A DNA stretch of 64,000 nucleotides from Arabidopsis thaliana. Taxonomy: Eukaryota > Streptophyta > Magnoliopsida > Brassicales > Brassicaceae. The notes beneath the pieces were generated by a model, which was given only the letters and a program-made list of their open reading frames with translations, did no database searches and was not told the origin of the DNA. Location of the stretch: the NCBI RefSeq assembly GCF_000001735.4, contig NC_003070.9, forward strand, positions 18,585,971 to 18,649,970, read 5' to 3'. Below are positions 16,988-32,284 of the stretch, piece by piece (the first letter of the stretch is position 1; every line of letters begins with the position of its first letter). Both the position numbers and the translations under genes were made by a program.

Positions 16988-17368
16988 CTACACAGGAATC
17001 ATTATTCCCATAGTCTTATGCTGAAAATTGAGAACAATGAATTTGTTTTCAAACTGATCCCAATAGAGCTTCTGAACATCGCCTTCTACGAGATCTAATG
17101 AATGCTTCATAGTACTCCAACCAGTCCCGAAATAATACTTCATGTCGTCAATTCTTTTCAGGGTAACTGTGTACAGATCGTCTTCCATTATGTCGTGGAC
17201 TTGCACTTCAAAACCGTTGTCCAAACCCTCATCTGTGACACCATTCATCCTCGTGAGGACAGACATCACTTGCGCTTTTGGTAATGCCACATTACCAACA
17301 ATGTCACTCTTTGTTAGAGTCTTTGATATGATCATAGCCCCGTCTAGTTCATCTCTAGCATAATTCAT
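16988..17368 (-). CDS. B3 domain-containing protein (short, REM/DUF313-like)
   Basis: A single-exon protein of 126 residues, MNYARDELDGAMIISKTLTK and onward, ending TMGIMIPV. Features of a small B3 transcription-factor domain of the At1g05920-like family are visible: SKTLTKSDIVGNVALPKAQV near the N terminus, then EVQVHD, GWSTMKHSLDLVEGD and KFIVLNFQ near the C terminus. B3 proteins bind DNA in the nucleus, though many members of this short class are uncharacterised. It is the intact partner of the broken copy at 2046-2426 and probably corresponds to AT1G50220. No other domain is present. Confidence 0.88.
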   Translation of the reverse strand: MNYARDELDGAMIISKTLTKSDIVGNVALPKAQVMSVLTRMNGVTDEGLDNGFEVQVHDIMEDDLYTVTLKRIDDMKYYFGTGWSTMKHSLDLVEGDVQKLYWDQFENKFIVLNFQHKTMGIMIPV

Positions 17369-18294
17369 CTTGCTAAAATTTTAACCCTAGATCTTTTGCA
17401 AGTAGAAAGAAAATTTGTTTATATTTCGTGTTCTTAGATGTAAACATATTTATAGGAGGCTTAACCCAAGAAGAAAGGAAAATACAAGAGAAAAGGACTC
17501 CAATTCTTCCGTTAACAAAATAGAAATTTTTCTTATCGGAAAAAAGGAGATTGTTTAATAATTTCCTTAATACTCCCGAAACGGAAAATGGCAAGAGGGC
17601 ATTGTAACTTGGAAAGAAAGTTATTGATTCAAGGCATCAAAATGAAGCTCAGATTTTCTTAACATTTTTTGCTAAAATGTTAATATTCATATAAATGAAA
17701 GTTCGGACTTACATATTGGAGTACCTAAAACAAATGTAATCTTGACAAAAAAAAGGTAAAAACAAGATTACAATAATTTTGGAAAAGATTTGGGTAAATC
17801 TATCGGATCCATCGAATCATTAACTTCTTAACTTCGGAGAAGAACATTGAGTACATTGATACATCTCGCAGTCATATGGCAGAAAGAGTAGAAGTTTCTT
17901 TTAAGAGGTAACTACCACCAGATCCTTGGAAGTTGTACTACTGGCCATGCAAAATCTCTTAGTTTCATTAAAAGTTTATGTAAATTATGGTTTTTAGTTC
18001 TAATTGGCTAAAACACATAACACTAATTCCTTAGAAGCCACCATAAGTGTTTTCTTAATTATAAGGAACTAGTAAATCAAATTACAAGCGAAAAAGTCAA
18101 AAATCATATAATCTAATGTTCGTCAAACGGATTGCCTAATGTTCGATTGAAGAAGTCTTCTCTGCTATTCACTCGAGACTAAGTTAAATCCTGAAATCAG
18201 ATGGTAATCAAACGGATTGCCTAATATTCACTCGAGGCTAAGTTAAATCCTGAATTGTTCTAGCGAATCGAGAATATAATAAGCTGAGAATTTC
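17369..18294. promoter_or_regulatory. Upstream region of the B3 gene
   Basis: No gene is seen. It is conserved with the upstream region of the broken B3 copy, apart from an extra stretch of about 160 bp near 17660-17820. Confidence 0.4.
18124..18254. repeat. Imperfect tandem repeat of about 85 bp
   Basis: CAAACGGATTGCCTAAT starts at 18124 and again at 18209, each followed by a CACTCGAG(A/G)CTAAGTTAAATCC block. The second unit is shorter, lacking about 25 bp of the first. Confidence 0.75.
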
Positions 18295-18970
18295 TTACCT
18301 CTCAGTAATGTATAGTTCCTTAAACCTAGCCGAGGTTACATCTAAAGTTACATTTTTGAGACGAGAGATCATGGGATGGAAATCATCATCAATCATATAT
18401 TCATCCAACAAATCCGGCTCCTGCAAACAAACAAATAAACAGTGATTTCCGGAACTTTTGTTACGCCATTTCTATGACAAGTTATATATAATGAACTTAC
18501 ATATATTGACATGACGGCTAGATAAAGTTTGATAGCTTCAATATTCTTGAGGTAATCGTCGTCTTTTAAAGATGCTAGCCACCGGTCCCAATGCTTTATC
18601 TTCATTATCACGTAATGGTTTGGTCCTGAACAAAGAAAAAAAAAACATATGATAAGATCATAAAGAACTAATGTCACAATGAAAACTGAAAAGCAATTTG
18701 AATAAGTTAATTAATGCCAAAATCAGATAAATAAAATCGTTAGTCATTCTCATTTTCACAGTAAAAATATGAAACACAGAATTATTAATGATGAGACTTA
18801 AAAGGTACATACATGTTCCTCCTATGATCCGAAAAATTTCTGAAATGCCTACAAAATTTTGGAGGCTATATATGCTCATCTTTATTATATCAATCCAAAG
18901 TGTAGCCACTTTCTCACCAAAAGAAGAATCTCGAACAGAGACTTTAAAAACATTAAACATCGGATCAAAC
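18295..18970 (-). pseudogene. Exon-like fragments of an unrecognised gene
   Basis: Three coding-looking blocks lie in order on the minus strand. (1) About 18970-18815, beginning at an acceptor: FDPMFNVFKVSVRDSSFGEK and on to EIFRIIGG. (2) About 18625-18501: PNHYVIMKIKHWDRWLASLK to AVMSIY. (3) 18420-18295: EPDLLDEYMIDDDFHPMISR to ELYITER and a stop. Blocks 2 and 3 join in phase 0 through a good donor (GTAAGT) and acceptor. Joining blocks 1 and 2 by the obvious donor makes a stop codon, and no start exon is seen. The family is not recognised; a helical-repeat type such as DUF577 is only an impression. Probably a gene remnant. Confidence 0.45.
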
Positions 18971-20470
18971 CTATTAAAACCCTTGTTGAATCAATTTAGG
19001 TGTTACATCTTTGAGAGAAACAGTAACCGAAACAAATTAAAAATTTTACTTGGAGGTGGGGGTTTACATGCACGTGCTTTGCATTTCTTCTTCAAGCCTA
19101 AAGCAAACGCGGACGCATATAGCAGAGAAGACGTCTGCAATATGCTTTCGTGTGCAAGCAAGTATGATTTTGGCGGTTGGGAAGTTTTACAATCGTTTGA
19201 TATATATCATGCACGGGTAAATGTATAAACTACCGTATCCATAAATTATTATCATATTAGTCATTTTTAATTAATCGTAAATAAGAAATAAATAATAAAT
19301 TTAATTAAAATTTAAATTAAATTAAATAAACGAATAGTAGCAAACATAAATTAACTGTTCGGTTGATGGACGTTAACGTTTCGTCATCTTTTAAAGATAT
19401 ATAAATTTGCTTATTTTATTGTGAATTTGAAACCATTTCCTTTTGCTTAAGATTTCTTAATGATATCACTACAAAATTGATGAGTTTAACATCAGTTTAA
19501 AAAAAAATCTTAATATCATTTTTAAAATGATGCTCGAATTATAGAGTCATTTTAAAAAGAGATACTAAAACTAGTGAAGGTAAAAAATATTTAGTATCAT
19601 TTTTTCAAATGACACTATAATTCAATCTTAGAACATGATTGGTTGGGATGTAAAAGATTTATAAAGCCACTAAAAAACCTACAATCAATATTGAAACAAT
19701 CATGTTTTAACTTTCCTATTTTTTTCTCACACCCCAAATACTATATATTTATATATATATTTTAATTATTTTGGCTGTAAGTGCAAGTTTTTCTACAGCA
19801 TAACTTTAAGATTTTTAGAAGGTCTATATTTTTTTTATTTTTTTTTTCACTTTATTTTTTTATTTTCTTTAAAAATATTACTATATTTTATATATATATA
19901 TATATTAAATTTAGTTATATGGATATAAATAGTAGGTAAATACCTACTTTATGACATATATAACTCACATTGATAATTGGGAATAATATTATATAAAGTA
20001 TAATTTACCAATAATATTTTTTTATTTAAAATACATACTATCAAAATCTTATTTCTACAACTAATTTATTTAAATAATTATATTATATCAATAAAATATA
20101 CATCCTAATTTTTACAACAATAAACCCTACGACTACAGTCATCACACCTACATCAAAAATTTTATAGTAATAAATCTATAACTACATACCGACGAACCAA
20201 TCACCCACTTAACATCATTTCTTTTTGTTAGTATCATTTCTTAAAACGTTTGTATAGATATTGCTAGGTGTCACTTTGAAACGATTAGAAAATATATAGT
20301 TTGTTTCATAATTTGAAATTGACGTTAATTATTATAATATTAGTTATAAGTTTTTTTTTAATGTTATGAATAATAATCGGTGATTTATGTGGAACAGTGG
20401 AAACAATATTTTATTTATAATCAAAATAATATTTTAGGAACCAATTTGGAAAATGATAAATAATTTATAT
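18971..20470. other. AT-rich spacer with possible MITE remnants
   Basis: No credible gene is seen. CACTACAAAA at about 19466 resembles a CACTA (En/Spm) end, but no matching right end is found. Two inverted ACCAATCA-type motifs (about 19630 and about 20205) could bound a small element of about 600 bp. ATCATTT(T/C) motifs recur. None of this is strong enough to call an element. Confidence 0.4.
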
Positions 20471-20545
20471 TTTTGAGTTCTTTTGTTTTTAAAATAAACC
20501 GGAAATTACGACTTGTGGTTTGTTTTTACTTTTTTATAAGGTTTG

Positions 20546-20564
20546 AGAGAGAGAGAGAGAGAGT
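20546..20564 (+). repeat. (GA)n microsatellite in the presumed TIO 5' leader
   Basis: A run of GA dinucleotides about 540 bp before the TIO start codon. GA/CT runs are common in Arabidopsis core promoters and leaders and may bind BPC-type GAGA factors. Confidence 0.6.
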
Positions 20565-21092
20565 ACACACTACTCTGACTCAAAGATTTTTCCCTCTTTT
20601 TGAATTTCAAAAGTTTCCGAGAATATCCAAACGCAGAGTTTATCTCTCTCTTCAACCATCGATCCAACGGATCTCTCCTAGTTTCACCGCCGAAGACCTC
20701 CTCCGCTGTTTCTCGTCGCCGACTTCCCAGTTCTACCATCTCCGGCAGCCACCACTTCGCCTATTTTACGCATTTTCGTGAGCCACGGTTCAATATTCTT
20801 CTTTACTATCTCAAATCTTCGATTTCCCCGTTTACTCGCCAATCAGGTTTAGGATCTGCATTTCAAGCTTAATTTGGATGTTTCCAGTTTTTCGATTCGC
20901 TACTTTTTGCTTATGCTAAACAAGAAATCGGAACGGAACCCTAGTTTAGAAACTAGCTTTTAATCGAATTAGACTGAATATAGTAGACTCTCCCTCAATT
21001 CTGCTTATTTGGGTCTGGGTACCGTCATTTTACCGTTTGAAGCTAAAACGGTGCTTTATTTGACAGATAAAAAAAGCCAATCGTGTTCAGAT

Positions 21093-24000
21093 ATGGGTGT
21101 CGAGGATTATCATGTGATAGAGCTTGTCGGTGAAGGATCTTTTGGGAGGGTTTACAAAGGAAGACGCAAGTATACCGGCCAGGTAAATTGTTGCTGGGTT
21201 GTTCTCTTTGTTATCATCGGCTACTTAAAATCAGCTAATCAATTCTTAATTTGGTAATTTTTATCAGACGGTGGCGATGAAGTTCATCATGAAACAAGGA
21301 AAGACTGACAAGGATATACATAGTCTAAGGCAAGAAATCGAGGTTAGCAAGTTTCAGTCCTTAATTGCACTTACCATCAACTTTAATCCCAATCAATTTT
21401 ATGGTATTTGACCAACATTATTTCTTTTATGCCTCAGATATTGCGGAAGCTCAAGCATGAGAATATCATTGAAATGCTCGACTCCTTTGAAAACGCACGA
21501 GAGTTCTGTGTCGTCACTGAGTTTGCCCAAGTACTTTTCTCACTGTAGATTGTAGAATCTAAAGTACTGATTTATGAAGCATATAGCTAGACTTATATGA
21601 AATAAAGAATCACCATGGAACACCCAATTTTACAGGGTGAATTGTTTGAGATTCTTGAAGATGACAAGTGCCTTCCCGAAGAGCAAGTTCAAGCAATCGC
21701 AAAGCAATTGGTAACACGTTTTGCCAACATGGCTCTTATTTCTATATCTGATTATTAAGACAATTTTGAAACTTCTTTAAAATCCAGGTAAAAGCATTAG
21801 ATTACTTGCATTCCAACCGTATAATTCACCGTGACATGAAGCCACAAAACATTCTTATTGGTGCTGGCTCTGTCGTTAAGGTAATATAACATTCCTTTTG
21901 CTGCTTCCAGTAATTAAGTTTGAAATGCTGTTTCTATGCTTCCCACACACATGAGTTGTTCATATTCTTGTTTCTTAAAGATAAAATTTAGGAGAGAATT
22001 ATCGTTACAATACGATTCTTCTACTTTTTTCCTCTTCTTATGAGTACCAGATTACGTGCTAACTTCTTGAAAATTGATTTATGAACCATGGATCTTTCCG
22101 TCTATGATTATTTCAGAAAACTAAGTTAATCATGTGAGTACTAGAAGAGGATACGGCTAGCCAGGAATCTCATACACTTAGCTAAATATAAGTAGAAACA
22201 TAAGTATTTTCAATGCGGCTTGATTATATGATTTCTTTAACTTCTCTTTGCCATCAACTAACTTGTCTCCCCTTTGATTTTTCAGCTATGTGATTTTGGT
22301 TTTGCTCGAGCTATGTCCACCAACACTGTGGTTTTGCGATCCATTAAAGGTTAAAGATCTTTAATTTCCTTAGACGTATTAATGAGTGAATAAATCAATA
22401 AGTCTCTCCTTGTTATTAATCCAAAATATCACATCAGGCACTCCGCTGTACATGGCACCAGAGCTTGTGAAAGAACAGCCATACGATCGCACTGTCGACC
22501 TGTGGTCTCTTGGTGTTATATTGTAGGTGGAGAAACTCATCTGAGTTGTCGTACTTCAATTGTTATTGTTATGAAAGCTATTACATCTATAAATGTGATG
22601 ATTCTGATGGCTTTTCTTTCATAGTTTTTTGTTTTCTGTATTCTTTATGTTATCCACATTTCAATGCACTTGATATGGTTCTAATTAATCTCTTGTAATA
22701 CATCAGGTACGAGTTATATGTAGGTCAGCCTCCCTTCTACACCAATTCTGTGTATGCTCTCATTCGTCACATTGTTAAGGTATATCAATATTTTTTTATT
22801 TTTCCATAGTCTATGCTTAAAGTATGAGCTAACGTTTTAGTGAATCTTCAAGGATCCTGTCAAATATCCTGATGAAATGAGTACTTATTTCGAAAGCTTT
22901 TTGAAAGGATTGCTCAACAAGGTGATATATTTATTTTTTCTTTAAGTTGTCCTTTTTACCATTTATTGATATGTTTGAGACCATTGCTGGACTGGGTTAA
23001 ACTGTTTTTCTATTACTATGCGAAACAGGAACCCCACAGTCGATTAACCTGGCCTGCTCTTCGTGAGCACCCTTTCGTTAAAGAAACACAAGAAGAAGTT
23101 GAAGCCAGGGTAATGGTCTGATATTGATGACTTATACTTTGCAGCTTGAGTCCAATGTACAGAGCATTTTGTTAAAACTGTCTTTTTCATGCAATGTAAC
23201 GGATCTCAAATTAAAACATGTTGTTGGAATAATAGATCACTAAGAACATTTTGAACGCCTATTCAGGAAATCCATACTGCAGTAGTTGACAATAAGGCAG
23301 CTTGGATGCTCAAAGGAAATGGAGGGCAACAGAGAAATGGTTTGAATCTCTTCAGTGTGTGGTTAGAATCTATTTCTTAATTAATTTTCTCCTTTATTAA
23401 ATTTATAGTGTTAAATGTCACAGAAAAGTGCGACTCAGTGACCCTGGTTGAGGACATGTCTGCTACAAAAGGTCTAGCTGACGTTCAGTCAGATATGAAG
23501 AGTGCTGTCAAAGTAAATTCTCCACCCACTGAGGATTTTGTGGGATTCCCAACCCAAGAGGAGATAAAAAGTTCAGGTAGTGGGACTTTGAGAATCAAAA
23601 GAGTTATCCAACAGATAGATACAGTAATTTGAGAAATGCATGTTTAGATATATTTCTGATGATGATTTCCATATCAATCTAACAGACATATATTCGGATA
23701 TCATCCTTTCATTGTTGGTTATGACCAAATGCATTTTTCTCCTTCATCAAAGCGTGTAGTTAGTATGCTCTATTGTTCTAGGTTTACAACTCTTAGAGCT
23801 TGAGTTTTACTACGCTGTCATGCTATGCTTGATGTTTGTTTAGATTAACACAACTCCTATGACATAAGGATTTTTTTTTTTTTGAACTTCAGGTTTTGTA
23901 TATTTCATATATAAACCCAGTTCTCCTTTTGTAAATTTTCATGTCTTAAAAGATTAGTGTCGGAATATTCACATACATTTTGCTATCCGTGATTGAACCT

Positions 24001-27000
24001 TAGCTGCCTTCGGAGTTTCTTTTGCTTTCTTTCATAATGGACCTATATATCATTCTCATTCATGCTTGGGTTGTTTTCCCCGTTTCAGGTAACCCAACAC
24101 TGGACAAATTGGAAAATACATCCCGCACTGTTAAAGGTGCACAAGTTATAGGTGAAAATGATAAAGCATTGGACCTTGTTTTGCTGTCACTGGAAAGATT
24201 TTCAAAATCGCCAGATTCTAAAAGGTAAAATTTGGAGTTCTTTTATTATATAATGTTGTGCTCCTACTTGATCATACAAACGGGAACAGAAATAGGTTTC
24301 TTACATAAGATAGACTCTAAAACACGGTTGCAACTTTCTGGTTTTATGATCTATTACTCTCTTCCAGTAAATTGTTGTATATTTCCGCATACATGCATAT
24401 TCATATTTTCGTTCATGGGTGTGCAGGGACAAAGATGTTGCTTGCTCTGTTCAGTCCCTCAGGATCATCTCCAATTTGGTTGCAACTCGTGCCATAGTTT
24501 CAGTTGGACTGATTGAGAAAATAACATGTGCACTGCTAGACTTTACTGACGCTCTTGTTGGGATGAAATCACCCGAGTTCAACAACATAATACCAAAGGT
24601 GAATCCTCTTGACCAAAATGTCTGTCATGTGTTGGATTAGATACCTACTTTATTTGATAGTCAGCCTGCTTTCCACAATTAACAAGTAAAGAAAGTTCAA
24701 TGATTTGTAACACCGACTTATTTCTTTATCAGAGTCTTTCAGTCACTAAAAACTTGGTAGGGCATGTTGAAGGCAATAACATACATAGTTCTTACATCAG
24801 GCACTGGACCAAAGTAGTGGAAATCTTCATACAGGTGACTTTTTTGGCGCATAAGTCTCTTGTGAGATTAAACCACATGTACTAATTTTTTACTTTATGT
24901 GGATGTAGGTCGTTAGATGGGAAGAAGAGGGAACTGGTAGAATTATATATGAGGCCTGTTCTTGCATCACAACAATGTTATCTCGAGTTGCCCAAGATCT
25001 TAAATCTTCAACTCCTGATTCTGTTTCTAAACAGATTTTGGAGCATGCTAACATGTCTCGCATAGTTGATCATTTGTGTCTTTGTCTGGCTTCTTCTGGG
25101 TCGAGTTTAACTTCCGGCTCTTCGCAAATGTTAGCAGCTGCCTGTGAAGCTTGTCGAGCAATATGGATTCTCATAGATACTTCCGAAACATTCTTCAAGA
25201 ACGATGATGTAAACATATTACCTCTAGATGCCTTGCAGAACCGTCTCTCTCAGCATGACATAGGAAACAGTGAGTGGGGTCCGTTATCTGAGAAACTTGT
25301 CGATACAGTGACAAGAGCATATCTCCGATCAAAGCATGTGCAAGTTGCTGTTGGTCATTGCCTTCACCAACGAGTGGAGGCTCCATTGGTTTCTGCAATT
25401 CAGGTGATTATGTGATGCTTCTCTTCTTTTGTGGCTATCTTAACAAAAAATTTGTGGGTTGTCTCTGGATTCACAGCTATAATTGAATTTGTGTTTTTTT
25501 TTTTCCGCTCTTTAAACTTAACTGGAAACTACTTATGTAATGCTCCAGCTCTTGTCAAGATGCTGCCTTCATAATGGAATTCTGCCTAGCATGCTTTGTG
25601 GTCTTCCCAGTTCACTGCCTATTACGACCGTAGTCAGTGGTGGAGAGGATGGTACAGTTATTTCAGAAATATTTTCTATACTATCATACGCAACATTATC
25701 AAGCAAAGACCAGCAAACAGGAGAAAAAGATAACTTCGAGGGCAGACTAAACAATCTGGTGTTCCATTCATGCCTTATGTTGGCAACAGTTGCTCAATGT
25801 TTGAAGTTAACTGGGAGAAATTCTGTTCTGTTAATGCTTACAACTTCTCCAAAGAAGCATCAACATCGTCTTTCTGCTATAGCCAATCACATTGCCTCAG
25901 ATGATAAAATCGAAGCTTCTCTTCAGAATCACTCTGCTTCAGCTATGCTTGCTCTCGCATCTATTCTCGCTCTTGAAAAAGGATCTTCTGCTGGATCTTC
26001 TGTCTCTGAGCTAGTGGTGTCTCTGATTCCTCGAGCTACTAAGCTTTGTTATCATCTTAGGCCTATGCCAAGTAATGAAGGTGAAGTCATCTCTCATTCT
26101 GCCAATTATGCCAAATGGCACGGACTTCTGGATGGATGTATCGGTTTATTAGAATCCAGATTGAAGTGGGGTGGACCTCTAGCTGTGCAGCAGCTTATTG
26201 CTAGTGGTACGCCATTGCTTCTCATAAATCTGTTAGCTGGCAAACTTTCAAATGCTTCCCCAGAGGACATCAAGAAGACATCCAACCGGATTGGCTTGTC
26301 CCCTATTGGCGTTGTATGGACTATTTCGTCCATATGCCACTGTCTTTCGGGTGGCACAACTTTCCGTCAGGTTCTTGTGAAAATCGAAACCATGAAGCTA
26401 ATTACTTGTTTACTATCTGATGCTCATATCAAGCTAGTAAAGAGCTGGGGAGGTCCGGGGGGAGGAAAAGATGGGGTCAGAGAGACAATAAATGTGATAA
26501 TTGATCTCCTAGCATTTCCTTTTGTTGCTCTGCAAAGTCAACCAGGTTCGTTATCTGCCACAGCTTCTGTAAATAGTGGATTCATTCTCAACATTGGCTC
26601 TCCTGGTGTGAGAGTATGCATGGAAGATAGAGATTTGCTAAAAGCTATAGAAGAGGATATGGACAAATACATAATAGTCCTCCTGGAGGTTAGTTCGTCG
26701 ATTCTGTTTCCTTGATTTTTACATACTTTTGTTTGAATGTTGATTGGTATCTATTTGTTTTCCTCTCATGATTCATGAGCTGAAATCTCGTTATTGTTAC
26801 AAGCTGTATTTTTTAAATTTTTTTTTCAGGTGGGAGTGCCGAGTTTAATCCTACGTTGCTTGGATCATTTGGAATTAAAAGATTTAGTAAGGCCCGTTGC
26901 TTTTCTTGCCAAAATGGTGGGTCGTCCACGTCTTGCTGTAGATCTCGTGAGCAAAGGTCTGTTAGATCCTAATAGAATGAAAAAATTACTCAACCAATCA

Positions 27001-28124
27001 AGTCCAAGAGAAGTCATACTTGATATTTTGATGATCATATCTGATCTATCGAGGATGGATAAGGTAAGCGTTTTATAATTACGTACGATGCATTCTTTTT
27101 GTTACCTATGCTTAGACACAGTACAGTGAAGTAAATGATGTTATCTAATTTGGAACAATTGTTAACCGTACAGGCTTTTTATAAATACATCGGCGAGGCT
27201 TCTGTTTTACAGCCTTTGAAAGAATATCTTACCCATGTGGATCCAAATATACGTGCAAAAGCTTGTAGTGCTCTTGGCAATATGTGCAGACACAATGGAT
27301 ATTTCTACAGCGCTCTTGTAAGTTACAGCACTAAGCTTCTTTTACTATGAGAGGTCAAACTTTTCATAACAGACTGTTCTTTCTTACATGGTCTGCGTGG
27401 TTACTATGTGCAGGCGGAACATCAAATCATCGGTCTCCTCATTGATCGATGCGCTGATCCGGACAAACGAACACAGAAATTCGCTTGTTTTGCTGTAAAA
27501 TCATCAAAAAACAGTTTTTTATTCTCCACTTCCATGATACTTCTGATCAAATTTTAAAAGAGGCCTTTTGCATTTTTCTTTCTTTTTGCAGATTGGAAAT
27601 GCGGCTTACCATAACGACACGCTGTATGAAGAGCTAAGAAGATCTATAACGCAGCTAGCAAACGTTTTGACCACGGCTGAAGAAGACAAGACAAAAGCAA
27701 ACGCGGCTGGTGCATTGAGCAACCTTGTCCGAAACTCCAACAAACTCTGTGAAGATATAGTCTCCAAGGGAGCTTTACAAGTTAGTACAACTGCAGATTA
27801 TTTTGTTAGGTCAAGATACATGGATTTTTCTCGTATCTAATTTCACGTATGATGTTGGGATTTTGTGTGCAGACGTTACTGAGGCTAGTTGCGGATTGCT
27901 CGACTCTTGCCTTGAACCCAAGCAAGAAAGAGACAGCGAGTGAGTCACCGCTCAAGATTGCACTCTTCTCATTGGCTAAAATGTGTTCGAACCACCAGAT
28001 TTGCAGACAGTTTGTGAAGTCATCAGAGTTGTTCCCGGTCATTGCAAGGCTTAAACAATCCCCTGAGGCTAACATTGCTCACTATGCTTCAGTTATTGTC
28101 GCCAAAGTCAGTGGTGAGTCTTAA
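21093..28124 (+). CDS. TIO: TWO-IN-ONE, FUSED-type Ser/Thr kinase with ARM-like C-terminal region, 22 exons
   Basis: Kinase needed for phragmoplast expansion and cytokinesis, including in male gametophytes; it works with kinesin-12 at the phragmoplast midzone. Hand splicing gives 22 exons and about 1,327 residues, close to the roughly 1,320 expected. The N-terminal kinase domain has [12 protein letters not shown] (Gly loop), AMKFIMK (Lys), HRDMKPQN (catalytic loop), DFGFAR and GTPLYMAPE. Several small exons (21268-21342, 21438-21530, 21636-21710, 21788-21880) encode it. The long C-terminal part, with exons 24909-25403 and 25549-26688, is helical and repeat-like ([28 protein letters not shown]) and ends [12 protein letters not shown]. 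The start chosen is the first ATG of the kinase frame. It converges with FTSH1, 303 bp away. Matches AT1G50240. The splicing of exon 12 (23409-23576) is the least certain. Confidence 0.95.
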
Positions 28125-28427
28125 GAAAACTTACTTCCCTGTAAATTTATTGTGGTAAGACATCGTATGTTTACATGGTAGTATTGTTATTTACGTTGAA
28201 AGTCTTTAAGAAAATGGGCCAACGATCTAAACCGCAGTAAACCAGATCAAATTACTTTTCTTTAAACAAATTGCATTGCATTACAAAGTATATTTAGATT
28301 CACTAAAACAACGGAATATACACAAATATACTGAATTGGTGAGTACTGAATCGGTGACACATATGAACACGAATATACTTATTAGCTTATGGTATTGTAA
28401 GCACTAAGCAATGGCAACTTTGAGGAA

Positions 28428-30987
<2,560 letters not shown>

Positions 30988-31102
30988 TCAAGACTTGTCA
31001 AAATTCGAATTGAATTCTGAGAGAGAAGAAGCTACAAACGAGAAACGTGGAACAAAGGATCTTCTGGTTTTTAAGGAAGAGGAGATTAAGCAGAAGCCAT
31101 GA

Positions 31103-32284
31103 CTTCTCGAGTCCTTTCTACGTTTGCTACCTCATATCCACTCGTTAACTGATCGCAAAATGCCACAAAAATTAATTAATTTAATGTGCAAATTCGAAAA
31201 AACTTTGTAGTGGTCGGACAGTTCGGTTTAATTTTAAAAATTTAATTCAGTTCGGTTTGGATTATGTTCCGGTTCGGACAACTTCCCCACCAACTAGAAC
31301 AGTCTTGTAAGCCTCAACAGAACATGGACGTGAGAGCTTCATTCAATACCATAACCATTATTGAGTCTGCCATCAGTGAGATCATGGAATTCAGCGGCGA
31401 CACAACTAATCTGTCCCATGTTAACAAGAGGCTCCACCTTTTCGATCAGTCTATCTTTGTCAAACTTTATTTGAGAATCATGAAATACCACAATCTTACC
31501 ATAAGGGAATGGAAATGAAGGATGGTTCCACGAACCAAGTTCTGCTCCTACTACCAATCCTATTGAAACAATCGATGATTATATTTTATTTCCGAAAAGT
31601 CAGAATTTTCTCTTTTTTTTTTGGTCAAAATATACAAAAGTTTCTATCTTTTTTTATGTACTGTATATCAACCACAAGTGTAAAGAGTAACACAACAGTG
31701 AGAGCTTGGACAGAATAGATCCAAACCTTCCTGCCTTTAGTAAGAGTCCCTCTTCTAATGGCTATTTACATACAAAATTAAATTACAAAACTGAGACCTC
31801 GTTATAAGCCATATCTAAGGTTGAGAAGAGATGACCACCAGACCTGCCACAAAATAAAGAGGCCTTGATAAGCTTATCACACACGGTAGGCAAAAGGTTG
31901 ACATGAAAATATCTGGACTGAACTATGTCACACAAGGTAGAAGAATCAACTGACTCATTTTCAATTCACACATAATTTTATCAAATACAAAGCCTGATGT
32001 CCAGTTTTGACTTTCGGTACACTACAAGCAGCAGAAAGAGTAACAGAATCTACAATTTTAATGTTTCAAGTAGCATAATTATTCTAGGAAAAAAGAAGTT
32101 CAAGTTTGGTTCTTGACTATATGAACAAACCAGTGTTGTTCCACGTTCTAATATAAGGAAAACAACTGACAAAAAGAGAATCTGTCTGTCCAATCACATC
32201 AGGGGAAGAAATTTCAAGTTCTCGAGGTATATATTAAGAGACTTACTTGCAACAGAAATCTCCAGCGAGATGTATAGTACTATA
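31103..32284. other. Spacer between FTSH1 promoter and NTMC2T5.1 3' end, with a degraded exon-like stretch
   Basis: The left part is the FTSH1 promoter and contains CGGTTCGGTTT-type motifs often scattered in Arabidopsis spacers. The right part probably holds the NTMC2T5.1 3' UTR. Between them is the gene-like fragment listed separately; otherwise nothing is recognised. Confidence 0.5.
31264..31553 (-). pseudogene. Degraded exon-like fragment, unrecognised
   Basis: After an acceptor-like TTTCAATAG, an open stretch reads LVVGAELGSWNHPSFPFPYG, then KIVVFHDSQIKFDKDRLIEK and ...DLTDGRLNNGYGIE before a stop at 31339. Coding-looking residues continue in another frame (EAYKTVLVGGEVVRT), which suggests a frameshifted exon remnant. 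The parent family is not recognised, and no start or neighbouring exons are visible. Confidence 0.35.

Larger units (their letters stand above)
15475..18060. repeat. Segmental duplication, copy 2 (NLR remnant plus intact B3 gene)
   Basis: This is the counterpart of the segment at the left edge. Order is conserved: NLR, flank, B3 gene, B3 upstream region. The NLR is reduced to a NB-ARC fragment. The flank sequence occurs twice here (15680-15830 and 16780-16960), so the copy has had its own internal rearrangement. Confidence 0.8.

Noticed and set aside
19466-20235. CACTA (En/Spm) element starting with CACTACAAAA
   Set aside because: No matching inverted end or 3-bp target duplication found.
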